A DNA stretch of 64,000 nucleotides from positions 114,304,777 through 114,368,776 of the forward strand of contig OY726559.1 in the NCBI GenBank assembly GCA_963383645.1, read 5' to 3'. The notes beneath the pieces are model-generated. The model had not been told where the DNA came from. It was given only the letters and a program-made list of their open reading frames with translations, and ran no database searches. Source of the DNA: Muscardinus avellanarius (taxonomy: Eukaryota > Chordata > Mammalia > Rodentia > Gliridae). Position numbers and translations under genes: made by a program. Each line of letters begins with the position of its first letter. Positions within the stretch are counted from its first letter, which is position 1. This document shows, in pieces, positions 44,452-55,190 of the stretch.

Positions 44452-45728
44452 CAGCCGGGCGTGGTGGCGCACACTTGTCATCCCAGCATTCAGGAGGCTG
44501 AGATGGGAGGATCGCGGTTCACGGCCAGCCTCAGCTACTTAGTGAGGCCCTTTGCAACTTAGTGAGACTTTTTAAAAAAAAAAAGAATACAAAATAGGGC
44601 TGGGGGTGTAGCTCGGGAGTGGACTGCCCCTGGGTTCCATCCCCAGGACCGAAAAAAAAAAAAAAGAATGTTATCCATAACCTCTTATTTGCTATTAATT
44701 AATTAATTAATTAAAATTTTTGTGGTACTGGGAATCAAGCCCAGGAGCATTCTATTTCTGAGCTACACCCCAGCCCTGTTTTTTTATTATTCTTTTTTTT
44801 TTTTATTGGTGGTACTGGGGGTGGAACCCAGAGGCTTTCTACCTCCAGGCTATACTCCCAGACCTTTTTAATATTTTATTTGGAAACAGGGTCTCACTAA
44901 GTTGCCGAGAGCCTCACTAAGTAGCTGAGGCTGGCTTCGAACCCGTGCGATCCTCCTGTCTCAGCCTCCCAAGCGCGGGGATTACAAGTGTGCACTACCA
45001 CGCCCGGCTTTTATTCTTTTTTTTATTTTTATTTTTTGGTGGTACTGTCGGTGGAACCCAGGGTTTTCTTCTACCTCCAGGCTATACTCACAGACCTATT
45101 TTTTTTATACTTTATTTGGAAACAGAGTCTCACTAAGTAGCTGAGGGTGGCCACGAACCTGTGTGATCCTCCTGTCTCAGCCTCCCAAACGCGGGGATTA
45201 CAAGCATGCGCCACCATGCCTGACTTATTATTTATTTTCAAGGGGTGTCACTACGTTGTGGAGATCCTCACTAAGTAGCTGAGGCTGGCCAAGAACCTGC
45301 GATCCTCCTGTCTCAGCCTCCCAAATGCTGGGATTACAAGTGTGCGCCACCACGCCCGGCTTGCTAGCTATTTATTTATTTGATTCTGAAGTAATGGAGA
45401 GCCGGGAGGTGAAAACAGGGGATTGTAGGTTCAAGGACAGCCTCGGCAATTTAGTGAGACTCTCAAAACCTAGCAAGACCTTGTTTCAAATAAAAAAATA
45501 AAATAAAAAAGGACCAAGCATGGTGGCGCACACTTGTAATCCTCGCACTTGGGAGGCGGAGACAGGATCGCGCAGGTTCGTGGCCAGCCTCAGGTACTTA
45601 GTGAGGCTCTCAGCAACTTAGTGAGACCCTGTTTCCAAATAAAGTATTAAAAAAAATAGGTCTGGGAGTGTAGCCTGGAAGTAGAAGGGCTTCCAGGAAC
45701 CCCAGTACCAGCAACAACAACCAAAATA

Positions 45729-45764
<36 letters not shown>

Positions 45765-45930
45765 TAAAAAGGGCTGGACGTGGTAGCTCGGAGATAGAAT
45801 GCCTGAATGCCCCTGAGTTCAATCCCCAGTAACACAAAGACAAAAACAAAACGAAATTATTAAAAATAAAATAGAACTGGGGTGGAAGTTGGAGGTGGAA
45901 TACTCCTGTGTTCAATCCTTAATCAGGAGA
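44452..45930. repeat. SINE cluster
   Basis: A sense copy lies at 44454-44665, antisense copies at about 44720-45365, and sense copies at about 45515-45715 with a (TAA)n tail at 45728-45763. ID-only modules reach about 45930. Confidence 0.8.
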
Positions 45931-46560
45931 CAAAGAAATAATACATAGACACATAAACCTCAAACACTGCAGAAATACAACGTGTGGAAAGCAGAGTCCC
46001 CCAGATATAACGATCATCAGCAGAAGCAGAGTAACACTGTGTACGCCATTCGTCCTGCAGCTAGGTTCTTTCCTTTGTCAAAATACATTTGCTATCTTTC
46101 CACCAATAAAAAATTTGAGTCTGCATTAATATTATTATTTTTGGTCTTAGGGACTGAACCCAGGGACATTCTACTTCTAAGCTACAACCTCAGCCCTATT
46201 TTTTTTTTTTTTTTTTTTTTTTTTGGTGGTACTGGGGGTGGAACCCAGAGGCTTTCTACCTCCGGGCTATGCTCCCAGACCTTTTTTTAAAATACATTTT
46301 ATTTGGAAACAGGGTCTCACTGAGTTGCCGAGAGCCTCACTAAGTAGCTGAGGCTGGCTTCGAACTTGTGCGATCCTCCTGTCTCAGCCTCTCAAGCGCG
46401 GGGATTACAAGCATGCGCCATCGCGCCCGGCTAACCTCAGCCCTATTTTATTCTTTTATTTTGAAACATGGTCTTGCTAAGTTGCTGAGGCTGTCCTCGA
46501 ACCTGGGATCCTTCGTTTCAGCTTCCCAAGTACTGGGATTACAGGTGTGCGCCCGCAGGC
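45931..46560. repeat. Short unique stretch then antisense SINEs
   Basis: Unique 45931-46130. An ID module (about 46140-46200) and an inserted antisense copy (about 46201-46433) are followed by a left arm to about 46560. Confidence 0.75.
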
Positions 46561-46564
46561 CTGC

Positions 46565-46795
46565 TGTAGCATTCTTTTAAATAGCTACATGTACTGTATT
46601 GTGTGGCTATCCAATCGTTTATGTAACCAGTTTCCTATTTATGGCGTCTGGGTTGCTTCCAAGTTTCTGCCATTATAAACAATGCTTCAGTGAGTGTTTC
46701 TCTATACTTATCTCTTGATGCAGTCATTGGAGTTTTTCTGCAGAATAAACTCCCAGAAGTAGAAGTGTTGAGTCAGAGGATACAAACGTTGACTA
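46565..46795. mobile_element. Ancient L1 3'-end-like fragment
   Basis: gtttcctatttatggcgtct, ccattataaacaatgcttca and aataaactcccagaagtaga follow the order found in old mammalian L1 3' ends (pausing at gaagtgga-attgctgggtca). This is recognised from memory. Confidence 0.5.
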
Positions 46796-46807
46796 TATTA
46801 GATACGT

Positions 46808-47067
46808 ACTACGGGCTGAGCATACTTAATCTGAGAACTTGAAATCTGAACTGCTTGAAAATCCCAAACTTATTTTTTTCCCCAGTACTGGGGGATGGAA
46901 CCCAGGGGCATCCTATCTCTGAGCTACACCCCCAGCCCTATTTTATTTATGATGATGATGATGAGGAGGAGGAGGAGGAAGAAGAGGAGGAGGAGGAGGA
47001 AGGGGAGGAGGAGGAGAAGGAGGTGGAGGAGGAAGAAGAGGAGGAGGAAGAGGAGGAGGAGGAGGGT

Positions 47068-47116
<49 letters not shown>

Positions 47117-47612
47117 TGGTGGTATGGAACCCAGGGGCATTCTACCTCCAAGCTACACCCGCAGCTCTATTTTATTTTATTTATTTATTATTATTATTTT
47201 TTGCAGTACTAGGGATGGAACCCAGGGGACATTCTACCCCTGAGTTACACCCACAGCCTGATTTTTTATTCTTTACTTTGAAACAGGGTCTCACTGAGTT
47301 GTAAAGGGCCTCATAAGTAGTAGCTGAGGCTGTCTAAGAACCGAGGTCCTCCTGTCTCAGCCTCCCAGATGCTGGGCTGACAAGCGTGCGCCACCACGCC
47401 TGGCTGAAAACCCAAAACTTTTTGAGGTCCAGCAAGTAGGAAATTCCATACTGGATCTCATGTGACAGAGTGGAGGCAAACCCCCAAAATACTGCTAAAA
47501 ATACCGTATAAAATTACCTTCAGGCGATGTACATCAAGGACATAGGAAACATAACACTTGGACCCGCATCCAACTTCATTATGTATTTGCAAATATCCCA
47601 GAGAGAGGACAG
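46808..47612. mobile_element. Tigger-like DNA transposon interrupted by a SINE
   Basis: The left part (46808-46871: gggctgagcatacttaatct, then gaaatctgaactgcttgaaa) and right part (47406-47612: actttttgaggtccagcaag, catgtgacagagtgg, cttcattatgtatttgcaaat-like) match in order a common mammalian Tigger-type element. The SINE between them is flanked by near-identical 15-mers at 46857-46871 and 47406-47420, as expected for a later insertion. Confidence 0.65.
46872..47405 (-). repeat. Antisense SINE with three ID modules and a (GAT)n(GAG)n array
   Basis: Modules lie at about 46882-46940, 47123-47170 (5' part missing) and 47204-47262, followed by a B1 half to 47405. A compound (GAT)n/(GAG)n microsatellite at 46951-47122 lies between the first two modules. 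Confidence 0.85.
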
Positions 47613-48560
47613 GAGCCGTGTCCTTGGAAGGGGGGCCTGGCATCTGAACAGCTCTGGCCACACCATCCCTCTTTGCAGGAGGGACTCAGTCTCCAGCGGT
47701 CGGCTGTAGCTTTAGTAGCAGAGAGATGAGGGGGTCCCTGCACGCTGCATCAGACCCCTGTCCCCAGGAATTACAGAGCAGGGTCGCTGCATGGTGGAAT
47801 GGGTGGCGGTGGCTGGGGCGGGGATTGCCTTGGGGCTGGGGGAAGCACCGGTTCCCGGGGCACAGAGAATGTTGCATACATCCCAGCTCGGTATTGAGAG
47901 GGAAACCTCTTTTTTTTTTTTTGCAGGTCTGGGGTTGGAACCCAAGGGCATTCTACACCCCCAACCCTATTTTTTATTCCTTATTTTGAAACAGGATCTC
48001 ACTGAGTTGCAAAGGGCCTCACTAAGTAGCCGAGGCTGTCCGCGAACCGCGATCCTCCCGTCTCAGCCTCCCAAATACTGGGATTATAAACGCGCGCCAC
48101 CACGCCCGGCTGCTACCCCGGCTTCTCCTGCTCATTTCTTCACTGGGGAGCCCTAAGCCGAATCCAGACCAGAGGAGCCGAGGTCCACACATGGAGCAGA
48201 AGCGGCTGGGCCTGTGCTCCCGGCCCTGCCTGGCTGGCCCTATTGTTCTGGGCGGACCAGGGACTGTGTGGGAGAGGAAGCCTCACTGGAAGCTGGGAGC
48301 TGGGCCCTGCTGGTTCTCACGGAGCAGGTGGGGAGCCGCCCTGCTCCTGACCCTTCTCTCCCACATCCTGGCTGAGCTTGGGGTTGGTCAGAGTCCTGGA
48401 CTCCCACGCTCTCTGTCACGAGGCCCGGCCAGTGTGTGCGTGCGTGCGCATGCGTGCGTGTGTGCTGGCCGTAGGGCCCAGTGTGTCAGGGTGATACAGT
48501 GGCTCTCTTTGCTTCTCTCGACTGCCACTGAGGCCGCAGATGGGACTGGGATGTGCAGGG
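47613..48560. other. Unique segments around one antisense SINE
   Basis: Unique 47613-47908. Antisense copy at about 47912-48111. Unique 48112-48560, with a TG/CG dinucleotide stretch at 48432-48465. No gene was recognised. Confidence 0.55.
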
Positions 48561-49103
48561 ATTTATTATTAATTAATTAATTTATTTATTTGCGGTACTG
48601 GGGATGGAACTAGGGGCATTTGACCTCCAAGCTGCACCCCCAGCCCTATTTTTTATTCTGTATTTTGAAACAGGGTCTCACTAAGTAGCTGAGGCTGTCC
48701 TCAAACCTACAATCCTCCTGTCTTCACCTCCTAAGTACAAGCGTGCACCACCATGCCTGGTTCGATCGATCAATCGATCGATTGAACGAACGATCTATCG
48801 TATCTATCTATCTCTCTATCTATCTACCTCTATCTAATCTATCTATCTAATCTATCCATCTACTTATTTATTTATTGGTACTGGGGAATTATTATTATTA
48901 TTTTTTGGTGGTACTGGGGATGGAACCCTTCTACCTCAGGGCTACACTCCCAGGCCTTTTTTTTCTTTTTTAATATATTTTATTTGGAGACAGGGTCTCT
49001 TAAGCCAGCATGGCTGGCTTTGAACCTGCACGATCCTCCTGTCTCAGCCTCCCAATCGCAGGGATTACAAGCGTGCGCCACCATGCCCGGCGGTACTGGG
49101 GAT

Positions 49104-49134
<31 letters not shown>

Positions 49135-49145
49135 TTAGCAGGATC
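48561..49145 (-). repeat. Antisense SINEs and (ATCG)n/(ATCT)n microsatellite
   Basis: An antisense copy lies at about 48588-48762. The tetranucleotide tract at 48763-48868 switches from ATCG to ATCT units. A short-arm antisense copy follows at about 48905-49092, then (ATTT)n. Confidence 0.85.
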
Positions 49146-49175
49146 TCATTTATTTCTCACAGGTAACCCAATTTA

Positions 49176-49302
49176 TTTTTTTTTTATTTTTTTATTTTTT
49201 GGTGGTACTGGGGTTCCTGGAAGCCCTTCTACCTCCGGGCTACACTCCCAGACCTATTTTTACATTTTCATTTTTGGAAACAGGGTCTCCTAAGCCAGCG
49301 CA
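49176..49302 (-). repeat. 5'-truncated antisense SINE with target-site duplication
   Basis: Only the ID half and the inner part of the left arm are present. aacccaattta flanks it at 49166-49176 and 49303-49313, which fits a truncated retrotransposition rather than a later deletion. Confidence 0.8.
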
Positions 49303-49313
49303 ACCCAATTTAA

Positions 49314-49560
49314 AGCAAAAAAAAACAAAAAACAAAAAAAACAAGGCAAGGGTGAGTTCCAACAGGAAACTATTCTAACCTATCATGCTATAGGTCACCC
49401 TTGCATGCTCAAAGCACATAACTTGTAGCCAATCATTATCCAATGCACGAGGGGTTCACGAGCACGGAAGCATTATATGAGCCAAAAAGGCTCAACATTA
49501 CCAAATTGGGCTAGCGGGGGTAAGGAGAGTAGTTATGCCCTCCATATCTGCTTGGCGCTA
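49314..49560. other. Unassigned A/T-rich sequence
   Basis: An A-rich stretch (49314-49344) is followed by unique sequence. It could be part of an old retroelement; no family was recognised. Confidence 0.4.
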
Positions 49561-50789
49561 CATGTTGCGGTACTGGGGATTTAAACCAGGGGCATTCTAC
49601 CTCCAAGCTACATCCCCACCCAGCCCTTCCCCCCTTCAAAAAAATTTTTTTTTTGTTTTGAAACAGGGTCTCACTAGGTTGCTGAGAGTTTCCCAATGTT
49701 GGGGAGGCTGGCCTCAAGTTTGAGAGTCTCCTTGTCTCAGCCTCCCAGTGGGATTACAGGTCTGGGCCACTGCACCTGGCGGGTGCAGGGACTTGAGGCC
49801 ACACAGTCAGTGGGTTGCCCACGACCTCCCCGTGGTGGCCCAGCTCTCTCGTGGTCCACGGGGACGGGAGACACAGGTTTCCAGAAGGACAGAACAGTGT
49901 CGCTGTTCCCATAGCACAGCAGAGTTTCCTTGGAGTTTTCATATAACCACAGAGGCAGCTCACGGCCCGCCAGTTACTCTGTCTTGACTCCTCTAGGAAT
50001 CAGCCATGTGGCCTTGAGCAAGCCTCAGCCTCTGGAGCCTCACTGGGACCGTTTCCTGATTGGTTCCTAGTGCTGCCCTGATGTTCCTACAGATGCTGCG
50101 TGGGAGCATTGCTATGTAGGGATGGTGGTGCCTGCCGGTCATCCCAGTACTCGGGAGGCTGAGATAGGAGGATCGCAGGTTCGCGGCCAGCCTCAGCAAC
50201 TTGGAGAGCCCCTCAGCAACCTACTGACACCCTATTGCAAAACAAGTAGAAAGGGGCCGAGGGTAGAGTTTGGAGGTAGAACACCCCTGGGTTCAATTTC
50301 CAGTACCCAAAGCAAAAATAAACCAAAGGACGCCAGAAAGAGACGCAATGTGTGACTACTAGGTGCATCTCAGCCTGAGCCGAGAGAGATTGCCTTTCAA
50401 GAGGAAGGACTCACTGTCTTCTGCTGGAGGTTGGGTGGCTGGCTAGAGCAGGACATCCCTCCCGGGGAGGCAGATGAGGTGTGGTCCATCTGGTAAAGTT
50501 CCAGACCCCGTAGCTCGCTGGTCCCCAAGGCCTTCCTGAAGTGGAGAGCATTTGCCAGCCGGGGAAGCCACTCTGAAGGCAAATCCTGCAGTTTAAAATG
50601 CCAAAGATGCCAGGCGTGGTGGCGCACGCTTGTAATCCCCGCGCTTGGGAGGCGGAGACAGGAGGATCGCGCAGGTTCGAAGCCAGCTGCGCGCGCTGGC
50701 TTAGGAGACCCTGTTTCCAAATATAGGTCTGGGAGTGTAGCCCGGAGGTAGAAGGGCTTCCAGGAACCCCAGTACCACCAAAAAAATAA

Positions 50790-50820
<31 letters not shown>
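49561..50820. repeat. SINE copies alternating with unique sequence
   Basis: Antisense copy at about 49565-49782. Unique 49783-50120. Diverged sense copy at about 50122-50310. Unique 50311-50606. Sense short-arm copy at about 50608-50780 with an (AATA)n tail to about 50821. Confidence 0.75.
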
Positions 50821-50821
50821 A

Positions 50822-51144
50822 ATGCCAAAGATGGCTCCGCCGACAGCTGGGAATGTTCTTTGTGGCTTAATAGGCGTTCTCCCTGGGAACTCCGCTGGGT
50901 TCTTCCTGTTTCTGGGCAGAAGGAGTTCCTCATCTCTCCCCTCGCTAGCAAGAAACTGCTGCCGGGAAGATGGAGACTAGGCAGAGCGCGCTGCTCGCTG
51001 GGGAAGACTCCCAGAGGGCTCAGCCCAGGCAGCCGGGCGGCAGCCCCAGGGCCATCGTCTCCCCTTTTTCCCGGTGACCCCCACTCAGCCTTCCAACCTC
51101 AAGGGCCTTCCTCCCCACCCCAGACCTCTGCCGTGTCATCAGCC
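50822..51144. other. Unique intergenic segment
   Basis: Repeat-free by eye. A 165-codon frame here ends in a GT microsatellite and shows no recognised domain, so it is not called. Confidence 0.5.
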
Positions 51145-51279
51145 AAATTAATTGCTGTTTTGTTTTCCTACAGGAATCAGGGTCATTTGGGCTGCCGGGA
51201 AGACAGAAGAGGCGACTGCAATATGGGTTTAAATAAAGAGAATTTATTCTCTGGGGTAGCTGAAAATCGCCAAAGTAAT
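51145..51279 (+). repeat. Copy 1 of a 135-bp duplicated element
   Basis: It begins ttgctgttttgttttcct and includes gggtttaaataaagagaatt and ggggtagctgaaaatcgcc. A second copy, about 95 percent identical by eye, lies at 53047-53424. The family was not recognised. Confidence 0.8.
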
Positions 51280-51313
51280 GCGAGTTTCAAGCACGGCCTG
51301 ATCAGGACTCTGG

Positions 51314-51315
<2 letters not shown>

Positions 51316-51351
<36 letters not shown>

Positions 51352-52290
51352 TTGTAGCTAGGGATTGAACCCAAGGGCATTCTACCTCTGAGCCTCTCCC
51401 CTGCCCTATTTTTTTATTATTTTATTTTATTTTATTTTGTGATGCTGGGGATTGAACCCAGGGACATTCATTCTACCTCCAAGCTGGGATTACAAGCGTG
51501 CGCCACCACGCCTGGCTTATTCTTTATTTTGAAACAGGGTCGCACTAAGTTGCAGAGGGCCTCGCTAAGTGGCTGAGGCTGGCTGTGAATCTTGTCAGCC
51601 TCCCAAGTACTGGGATTACAAGTGTGCATCATCACATCTGGCTCTAATTTTTAAAATATTTATTTATTTAGCAGTACTGGGGGTTGAACCCAGGGGTAAT
51701 TTTACCTCTGAGCTCCACCCCCAGTCCTATTTTTATTATTATTTATTTATTTAGCAGTACTGGGGGTTGAACCCAGGGGCAATTTTACCTCTGAGCTACA
51801 CCCCGAGATCTATTTTTATTATTTATTTATTTATTTATTTATTTGGTGGTACTGGGGTTCCTGGAAGCCCTTCTACCTCCGGGCTACACTCCCAGACCTA
51901 TTTTTAATATATTTTTTATTTGGAAACAGGGTCTCTTAAGCCAGCAAGGCTGGCTTCGAACCTGCGCGATCCTCCTGTCTCTGCCTCCCAAGCGCGGGGA
52001 TTACAAGGGTGCGCCACCACGCCCGGCTTATTCTTTATTTTGAAACAGGGTCTCACTGAGTTGCAGAGGACCTCACTAAGTAGCTGAGGCTGGTTGAGAA
52101 CTACCATCCTCCTGTCTCAGCCTCCCAAGTACTGGCATTACTGTCGTGTGCCACCATGCCCGGCTTATTTTTTATTTTGAAACAGGGTCTTGCTAGGTTG
52201 CCGAGGCTGTCCTCAAACCCGCAGTCTTCCTGTACTGGTACCAGCCTCCCGAATTCTGGCATCACAGGCGGGCCACACCACGCCTGGCTC
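51316..52290 (-). repeat. (GT)n and antisense SINE cluster
   Basis: (GT)n at 51317-51350. ID modules at about 51357-51405 and 51440-51480. A left arm to about 51640. Two ID modules at about 51675-51815. A short-arm copy at about 51845-52028. Left-arm copies reach about 52288. Confidence 0.8.
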
Positions 52291-52692
52291 CGTTTGAACT
52301 ATTCAGTTATGATACGCTGCCGTGGTTTTCCTCATGTGTCTTAAGCTTACTGAAAGTCTTAATGTGCGAACTTACAATTTCATGAAATTCCAGATAATTT
52401 TGGCCATTATTTTTTCAAATATTTTTTTCTGTTCCCTCATCCCCTCTCCCTGCTGAGACTCCAATTACACACGTTAGACTCCTTGAAGCTCACTCACGCT
52501 CTGAGAAAAGAATATTAGCTGAGTGTGATACACAGTAGTGAACACCAAGATATGCAAATAGAAATGCCCAGTATGAAAAACAGACAGAAGGAAAGACCTA
52601 AAAAGTAAACCTGCAAGCTCCTGAGAGACCATGGGACGGAGCCATCCAATCGTGAGGCACCCTCATTACTGACCCATAAGGAATGTGTTGTT
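52291..52692. mobile_element. Probable ancient L1-derived fragment
   Basis: aattttggccattatttttt, caaatatttttttctg and gactccaattacacacgtta occur in the same order as in old mammalian L1 3' regions. The remainder (52516-52692) is unassigned. Confidence 0.45.
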
Positions 52693-53046
52693 ACAGCCGG
52701 GCGTGGGTGCGCACGCTTGTCATCCCAGCCTTTGGGAGGCTGAGACGGGAGGATCGCGGTTCGCGGACAGCCTCAGCTACTTAGTGAGACCCTCTGCAAC
52801 TCAGTGAGACCCTGTTTCAAAAAATAAAAGAATAAAAATAGGGCTGGGGGTGTAGCTTGGAGGTAGAATGCCCCTTCCAATCCCCAGTACCATAAAAAGA
52901 AAATAAAAATCAGGCTCAGAGGTAGAATGTCCCTGGGTTCCATCCCCAGGACTGAAGAAAAAAAAAAAAAGTCGATTGTTCAAACCATTAAGTTTGGGGT
53001 AATTTGTCATGTAGTAATAGGTATTAATCTTTTTCATCTCACAGGC
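52693..53046 (+). repeat. Sense SINE, extra ID module and old LTR-like end
   Basis: A sense dimer lies at about 52695-52890 and an ID module at about 52912-52968. The sequence ttaagtttggggtaatttgt with aataggtattaat (about 52988-53030) resembles the 3' end of old MaLR-type LTRs. Confidence 0.6.
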
Positions 53047-53424
53047 AAAATTATTGCTGTTTTGTTTTCCTATAGGAATCAGGGTCATTTGGGCTGCTGG
53101 GAAGACGGAAGAGGCAACTGCAATATTGGGTTTCTTTTTTTATTTTCTTTTTTTTTTTGGTGGTACTGGAGGTGGAACCCAGAGGCTTTCTACCTCCGGG
53201 CTATACTCCCAGACCTATTTTATATTTTATTTGGAAACAGGGTCTCACTGAGTTGCTGAGAGCCTCACTCAGTAGCTGAGGCTGGCTTCGAACCCGTGCC
53301 ATCCTCCTGTCTCAGCCTCCCAAGCACGGGGATTACAAGCGTGCGCCGCCACGCCCGGCTTGCAATATGGGTTTAAATAAAGTGAATTTATTCTCTGGGG
53401 TAGCTGAAAATCGCCAAAGTAATT
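53047..53424 (+). repeat. Copy 2 of the duplicated element, split by a SINE
   Basis: The left part is 53047-53133 and the right part 53361-53424. An antisense SINE (53134-53360) separates them and is flanked by tgcaatattgggttt and tgcaatatgggttt (53361-53374). Confidence 0.85.
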
Positions 53425-53494
53425 TACTTTTGAGTCAGGGTCTCACTAAGTTGCTGAGGCTGTCCTTGAATCTGCGATCCTCCTGTCCCAGCCT
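53423..53494 (-). repeat. 72-bp perfect direct repeat, copy 1
   Basis: Antisense B1-like left-arm sequence, identical over 72 bp to 53874-53945. The LTR lies between the two copies. Confidence 0.9.
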
Positions 53495-53539
53495 TCTTTT
53501 TGTTTTTGGTTCTGGGGATTCTACCTCCAGCTACACCTC

Positions 53540-53868
53540 CAGCCTGATAAGTTGGGTCCCTCCCCCACGTGATCTCGCAGCGGAACCCCGGGAGCCAGGC
53601 ACCTCGAGACTCCAAACATCGCGAGACTCAGGACGTTGCAAGAGAGTCGGCATGCTTATAAAACCTCGGTGCCTCCGATCCGCCACGTGACTCAGCCGGC
53701 GATCAGGCCTATGCGCAACTCTCCAGACGCCTGGCCCATCATCCCCCCCCCCCAGCCAGCTGACTCTCCAGAGGGTTCCGGGTCCGAATAAAACAGCGGT
53801 CTCTGATAACCCGGTTGGTGTTTTTACCTCCCTCCTAAACTCCCAACTCTATTTTCAACTATTCACGG
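53540..53868 (+). mobile_element. Endogenous retrovirus LTR-like fragment
   Basis: It has a TATA box (tataaaa, 53657-53663) and, 124 bp later, AATAAA (53787-53792) followed by a GT-rich stretch (tgataacccggttggtgttt). The sequence ends near ...ttttca. CpG-rich U3-like sequence with cacgtgatctcgc precedes the TATA. There is no adjacent gag/pol/env coding sequence, so it is a solo or partial LTR, non-coding and broken. Confidence 0.6.
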
Positions 53869-53873
53869 CCCTT

Positions 53874-53985
53874 TTTACTTTTGAGTCAGGGTCTCACTAA
53901 GTTGCTGAGGCTGTCCTTGAATCTGCGATCCTCCTGTCCCAGCCTCCCCAGCGCTGGGATTCCAGGCGCCATGCCACCAGGGCTG
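53874..53985 (-). repeat. 72-bp perfect direct repeat, copy 2, within an antisense B1-like arm
   Basis: 53874-53945 repeats 53423-53494 exactly. The arm then continues to about 53985 (gctgggattccaggcgccat). Confidence 0.9.
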
Positions 53986-54785
53986 GAGGGTGCTTGTGAG
54001 GAAAGTCCCTGTCTTTGAATCCTTTGGTGGGCTCCATTCCCTTATAAAACTGCTTTTTTCACGGCAAGCCCCTTCCAGCCAGCTGCTGTTGACTTCTTGA
54101 GCGGATTTCTTATCTTCCTCTCACACTCAATGAGCGATTATTTCCAGTTTCTCCAGGGTAACTCCCCAGAGCCTCTCTACCTGGAGTGGAAACCTGCCCA
54201 GTTCTTCCCACGGTGGGCTCAGGAATCGTCATCCTTTGGGGCTCAGTTGGGAACCTTCCCCCTCCCTGCCCGCTTTCCTAGGTTTTTCTGGGGAACCCCC
54301 AGGGCCGGGGCTACCCTTGCTTTATGTGTAGTGATCACTTGATAGTTTTGGGTACCCCCCTGTCCTCCGGGCTCTGGGATAACCTGTTCTTTTGTGTTTC
54401 TGGGGTTTTTTTTTGTGTGTGGGGGTGATGGAACTCAGGGGCATTCTACCTCTGAGCTACACCCCCAGCCTTATTTTTTATGCTTTATTTTGAAATGCGT
54501 TTTTTATGCTTTTATTTTTTATGCTTTATTTTTTATGCTTTTATTTTGAAACAGGCTCTCACTGAGTTGCAAAGGGCCTCACTAAGTAGCTGAGGCTGGC
54601 CGCAATCCTCCTGTGGGATTAGGATCCATGTGGGGGGATGCTGAGCTGAGACCCTGTTTCCAAATAAAGAATAAAAACTAGGGCTGGGGGTGGAGCTCGG
54701 GGGTAGGATGCCCCTGGGTTCCATCCCCAGTACCGCAACAAATAAATAAATAAATAAATAAATAAACAAATAAATAAATAAATAG
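53986..54785. repeat. Unique segment followed by SINE pieces
   Basis: Unique 53986-54400. Antisense ID and partial left arm at about 54420-54612, with repeated ttttatgctttat. Then a sense right half at about 54650-54738 with an (AATA)n tail. The pieces are in opposite orientation and share no left arm, suggesting a rearranged pair. Confidence 0.65.
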
Positions 54786-55190
54786 AAATAAAAAGAAAAA
54801 AATAGAGCTTCTCTGCCGCCAGGTGCAGGATGGACTTAAAGGCTGGCTGGGCAGCTGGGGCCACTTAGGAAGTGTCAGGAGAGAAAAGCAGAGAGTGCCG
54901 GGAGCCTTTAGACGCGAGGTCAGGAGCGCCACCGCAGGGGAAAGTGCCCAGGTGGGCTCCCACCCTTTGGGGGCGAGGATCCGCCGGGGTGGGGGCTCTG
55001 GCTTGGGCTCCTGGATGGAGGTACTTAGGGTTCATTCTGAATCGCTAGTGAAGCGCAGCAGGAGGCTGGAGAAATGTCTGCGGGAAGCAGGAGAAAGTCT
55101 GGGCTTGGGGCTGTGTTCTGTTGTTTGGAAAGCTCTTGCTACATTGATTTTAGCCTGGAGGAATTACAGCGTTTCTAACTTGATGGGTTA
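54786..55190. other. Unique intergenic segment
   Basis: No repeat or gene was recognised. A 158-codon frame runs into a SINE and is not called. Confidence 0.5.

Noticed and set aside
46855..47304. 149-codon frame with a long Glu-rich tract, and Arg/Lys-, Leu- and Pro-rich frames on the same stretch
   Set aside because: It is the translation of a GAT/GAG microsatellite between SINE ID modules. All frames are open only because the triplet repeat lacks stops.
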